Assembly (NCBI GenBank): GCA_009838635.1
Contig: VXRE01000035.1
Coordinates: 1,065 to 51,466 of the forward strand
Direction: 5' to 3'
DNA length: 50,402 nt
DNA from: Acidimicrobiia bacterium
GTDB lineage: Bacteria > Actinomycetota > Acidimicrobiia > Spongiisociales > Spongiisociaceae
Below, one piece after another: positions 48,620 through 50,402 of the stretch. Made by a program: the position numbers and the translations under genes. Below the pieces are notes generated by a model, which was not told where the DNA came from, did not search any database, and was given only the letters and a program-made list of their open reading frames with translations. The stretch's first letter is position 1. Each line of letters opens with the position of its first letter.

Positions 48620-49806
48620 TCGACGGGTCCGGCTCCTGGGCACTTCGCCTCCGCAACGGTCAGGCGGTCTTCGACGAGTTCATGGAGGCTGCGCCGTTCC
48701 CGATCTCACGCGCCACTCTTGCCCGCCGGACCGGCTTGTCGAAGCCGACCGTGTCCGCCCTGGTTTCCGACCTCGAGGACGCCGGCGTGGTGAGCCTCAT
48801 CCCTCCCGAGGCTTCCCAAGGCCGGATCGGGCGCCCGGCTGCGCCCTACGCGCTGGTTCCGGACGCCGCGGTGGTGGTGGGAGTGGACATGGGGGCCACC
48901 AAGGTGATCGTGGGTGTCGCAGACCTCCTCGGGCGGGTACTGGCGGAGGACCGTATCGAGACCGCATCACATGCGAGAGCCGCGGTGGACACTGTCGTGG
49001 GGTCTACGACCCGGCTGCTCGCGGGCCTCGGCAAGGGCCACCTCCTGGAGTCCGGGTGTGTAGGCGTGCCCGGCGTGTACCGGCCGCGGCCGGACAGGGT
49101 GGAGATGTCCCCCAACCTCGCAGGATTCTCCGATCTCCCGATCCGTGCGGAACTCTCCGAGCGCCTCGGCGTGCCGGTAACGATCGAGAACGACGTGAAC
49201 CTGGCGGCGGTGGCTGAGGCTGAGGCGATGGACGACCGTGGTGGGCTCGACTTCGTCGCCATCTCGGTCGGCACCGGAATAGGCGCCGGTCTGGTGATGG
49301 ACGGGAGGCTGTACCGGGGAGGACACGGCGCCGCCGGAGAACTCGGGTCGATCGACATCTCGGGCGTGACCGACAACCGGGCGGGACGCCAGACGCTGGA
49401 GGATCTGGCCTCCGCTCCGGCTATCCGTAGGCGGTTCCGCCATGCAATAGACACCGGCCTTACCTCCCGCCTCGAGCGCGATGCCGAGGTCTCGGAGATC
49501 CTCCTCGCGGCGTCCTCGGATGACGAAGCCGCGTCCGAGGCCCTCGGCATCGCCGCCGAGGCGATGGCATCGGCGGTGGCCTGGCTCTGCTGGTTCAGCG
49601 ATCCGGCCCGGATCGTCTTCGGGGGAGGGGTGGGATCCAATCCCATATTCGTCGATGCCGTGCGCTCCAGACTGGGGGGTTACCTGGACGAGACGCCTGA
49701 ACTGGTCGCTTCGGCACTGGGGAGCCGGGCTGCCTTCATGGGAGCGATCTCAACCGCTCGGGCCTCGGTGAGGACCACGTTCGTACGGGGCCGGTTGGGC
49801 CGATGA
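48616..49806 (+). CDS. ROK-family transcriptional regulator
   Basis: A 396-residue protein. An N-terminal winged helix-turn-helix occupies about residues 25-60 (ISRATLARRTGLSKPTVSALVSDLEDAG). A ROK sugar-kinase-like domain follows, with VVGVDMGATKVIVGV, ENDVNLAAVAEAEA and SVGTGIGAGLVMDGRLYRGGHGAAGELG. In most ROK repressors the last segment continues G-H and a CxCGxxGC zinc loop. Here it reads GELGSIDISGV with neither His nor cysteines, so ligand recognition differs from NagC/XylR. Its stop overlaps the M20 gene, which it may control. The ligand is probably not a standard sugar. Confidence 0.9.
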   Translation: MIDGSGSWALRLRNGQAVFDEFMEAAPFPISRATLARRTGLSKPTVSALVSDLEDAGVVSLIPPEASQGRIGRPAAPYALVPDAAVVVGVDMGATKVIVGVADLLGRVLAEDRIETASHARAAVDTVVGSTTRLLAGLGKGHLLESGCVGVPGVYRPRPDRVEMSPNLAGFSDLPIRAELSERLGVPVTIENDVNLAAVAEAEAMDDRGGLDFVAISVGTGIGAGLVMDGRLYRGGHGAAGELGSIDISGVTDNRAGRQTLEDLASAPAIRRRFRHAIDTGLTSRLERDAEVSEILLAASSDDEAASEALGIAAEAMASAVAWLCWFSDPARIVFGGGVGSNPIFVDAVRSRLGGYLDETPELVASALGSRAAFMGAISTARASVRTTFVRGRLGR

Positions 49807-50402
49807 AGGCGAGCCTGAGGTCACCGGCCGACGAGATCGCAGCCGCGGTCAACGAGGAGGAACTGGTCGGACTGGTTCTGGAGGCGGTGAGGATCCCGAG
49901 CATCACTCCGCACGAGAAGGCCTTCGCCGAATGGGTCGGGAGCCGGATGGAGGAGGGGTCCTGGGACCGGGTGCGTCTTGTAGAGGCGGAACCGGGACGG
50001 CCCAACGTCTACGCGGAGACCGGCCGGGCACGAGGACGTTCCCTGGTACTGGCCGGGCATCTCGACACGGTGCACGCCGACGACTGGGTGCGGGAGTGGG
50101 GCGGGACCGACCGTTCCGACCCATTCACCGGACGCATTGTCGACGGCGAGATATGGGCCCGAGGCGTCACCGACCAGAAAGCGGGAGTCTGCTCGATCAT
50201 CGAGGCGGTTAGAGCAGTAAACCGGGCCGGATACCGCCTGGCCGGCCGCCTCACCGGCTTGCTCGTGTGCGATGAGGAGTCCGGTCAGCCCGGCACAGGG
50301 CTCTCCGTAGGAATGCAGGCAGCTGTGTCGCATCTCTTCGACGGTCCCGATGAGGCACCTGACTTCGCCATCTACACCGAGCCGACCACCGGGGCGATCT
50401 AC
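49803..50402 (+). CDS. M20-family peptidase (YgeY-like), 3' partial
   Basis: ATG 49803 overlaps the ROK stop; 200 codons are open to the window end. The active-site elements are in place: VLAGHLDTVHADDW (H-x-D), WARGVTDQKAGVCS (bridging Asp) and LLVCDEESGQPGTGLS (Glu pair intact). The N-terminal part (LVGLVLEAVRIPSITPHEKAFAEWV) fits ArgE/DapE/YgeY-like deacylases or carbamoyl-hydrolases. The dimerisation domain and last metal ligand lie beyond the window. Unlike the M20 enzyme at 29861 it keeps both Glu residues. Confidence 0.88.
   Translation, partial: MKASLRSPADEIAAAVNEEELVGLVLEAVRIPSITPHEKAFAEWVGSRMEEGSWDRVRLVEAEPGRPNVYAETGRARGRSLVLAGHLDTVHADDWVREWGGTDRSDPFTGRIVDGEIWARGVTDQKAGVCSIIEAVRAVNRAGYRLAGRLTGLLVCDEESGQPGTGLSVGMQAAVSHLFDGPDEAPDFAIYTEPTTGAIY

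Overview
The window is GC-rich, densely packed DNA with short gaps, many 4-base ATGA/GTGA stop-start overlaps and frequent GTG or TTG starts. Together with lipoproteins that have Thr/Pro/Ala-rich linkers, an LLM-class (luciferase-like) oxidoreductase and several ABC importers, this suggests an actinobacterial heterotroph, perhaps an Acidimicrobiia-type lineage. That placement is inference; no rRNA or tRNA gene was seen. The first and last genes run off the window.

Layout. 0-4 kb: a MacA/MacB-like tripartite export operon (adaptor, ATPase, permease). 4-14.6 kb, minus strand: a HEPN-like small protein, a DMT-family permease, a four-gene nitrate/taurine-type importer whose binding protein stands on a long alanine/glutamate-rich spacer, a family-5 peptide-type binding lipoprotein, a small lipoprotein, a DUF2165 membrane protein and a CDA-fold deaminase. 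14.7-27.1 kb, plus strand: a catabolic cluster with a hydantoinase-like amidohydrolase, isochorismatase-fold hydrolase, PF06684 protein, enamidase-like amidohydrolase, DUF1989 protein, a protein carrying the archaeosine-synthase core motif, a degenerate class II aldolase, a class III aminotransferase, a second amidohydrolase, a phytoene-desaturase-like flavoprotein and an O-methyltransferase. A small orphan antitoxin and a MITE-like element interrupt it.

27.2-35.0 kb: a visibly less GC-rich block with a PotD/A/B/C-like importer, a zinc alcohol dehydrogenase, an M20 hydrolase and a convergent LLM-family oxidoreductase. This looks like an acquired transport-and-catabolism cassette. 35.4-37.1 kb: a MscS channel and a P-loop kinase-like protein. 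37.2-42.3 kb, minus strand: a second nitrate/taurine-type importer in one operon with a nitrilase-fold protein and an amidohydrolase paralogous to the one at 23 kb. 42.4-50.4 kb, plus strand: acetylpolyamine-amidohydrolase-like deacetylase, PPK2, a two-subunit CoA-transferase, a DAO-type flavoprotein, a hydantoin-racemase-like enzyme, a ROK regulator preceded by two overlapping tiny ORFs, and the start of an M20 peptidase.

Taken together, the window is devoted to importing small nitrogenous compounds and hydrolysing their C-N bonds: cyclic amides, ureides, hydantoins, amidines or polyamines. The best candidate for something undescribed is the 14.7-27.1 kb cluster. It joins an enamidase-like and a hydantoinase-like enzyme to a stand-alone protein with the ArcS motif PC-x3-KPY-x2-S-x2-H, a motif otherwise known to me from archaeal tRNA modification.
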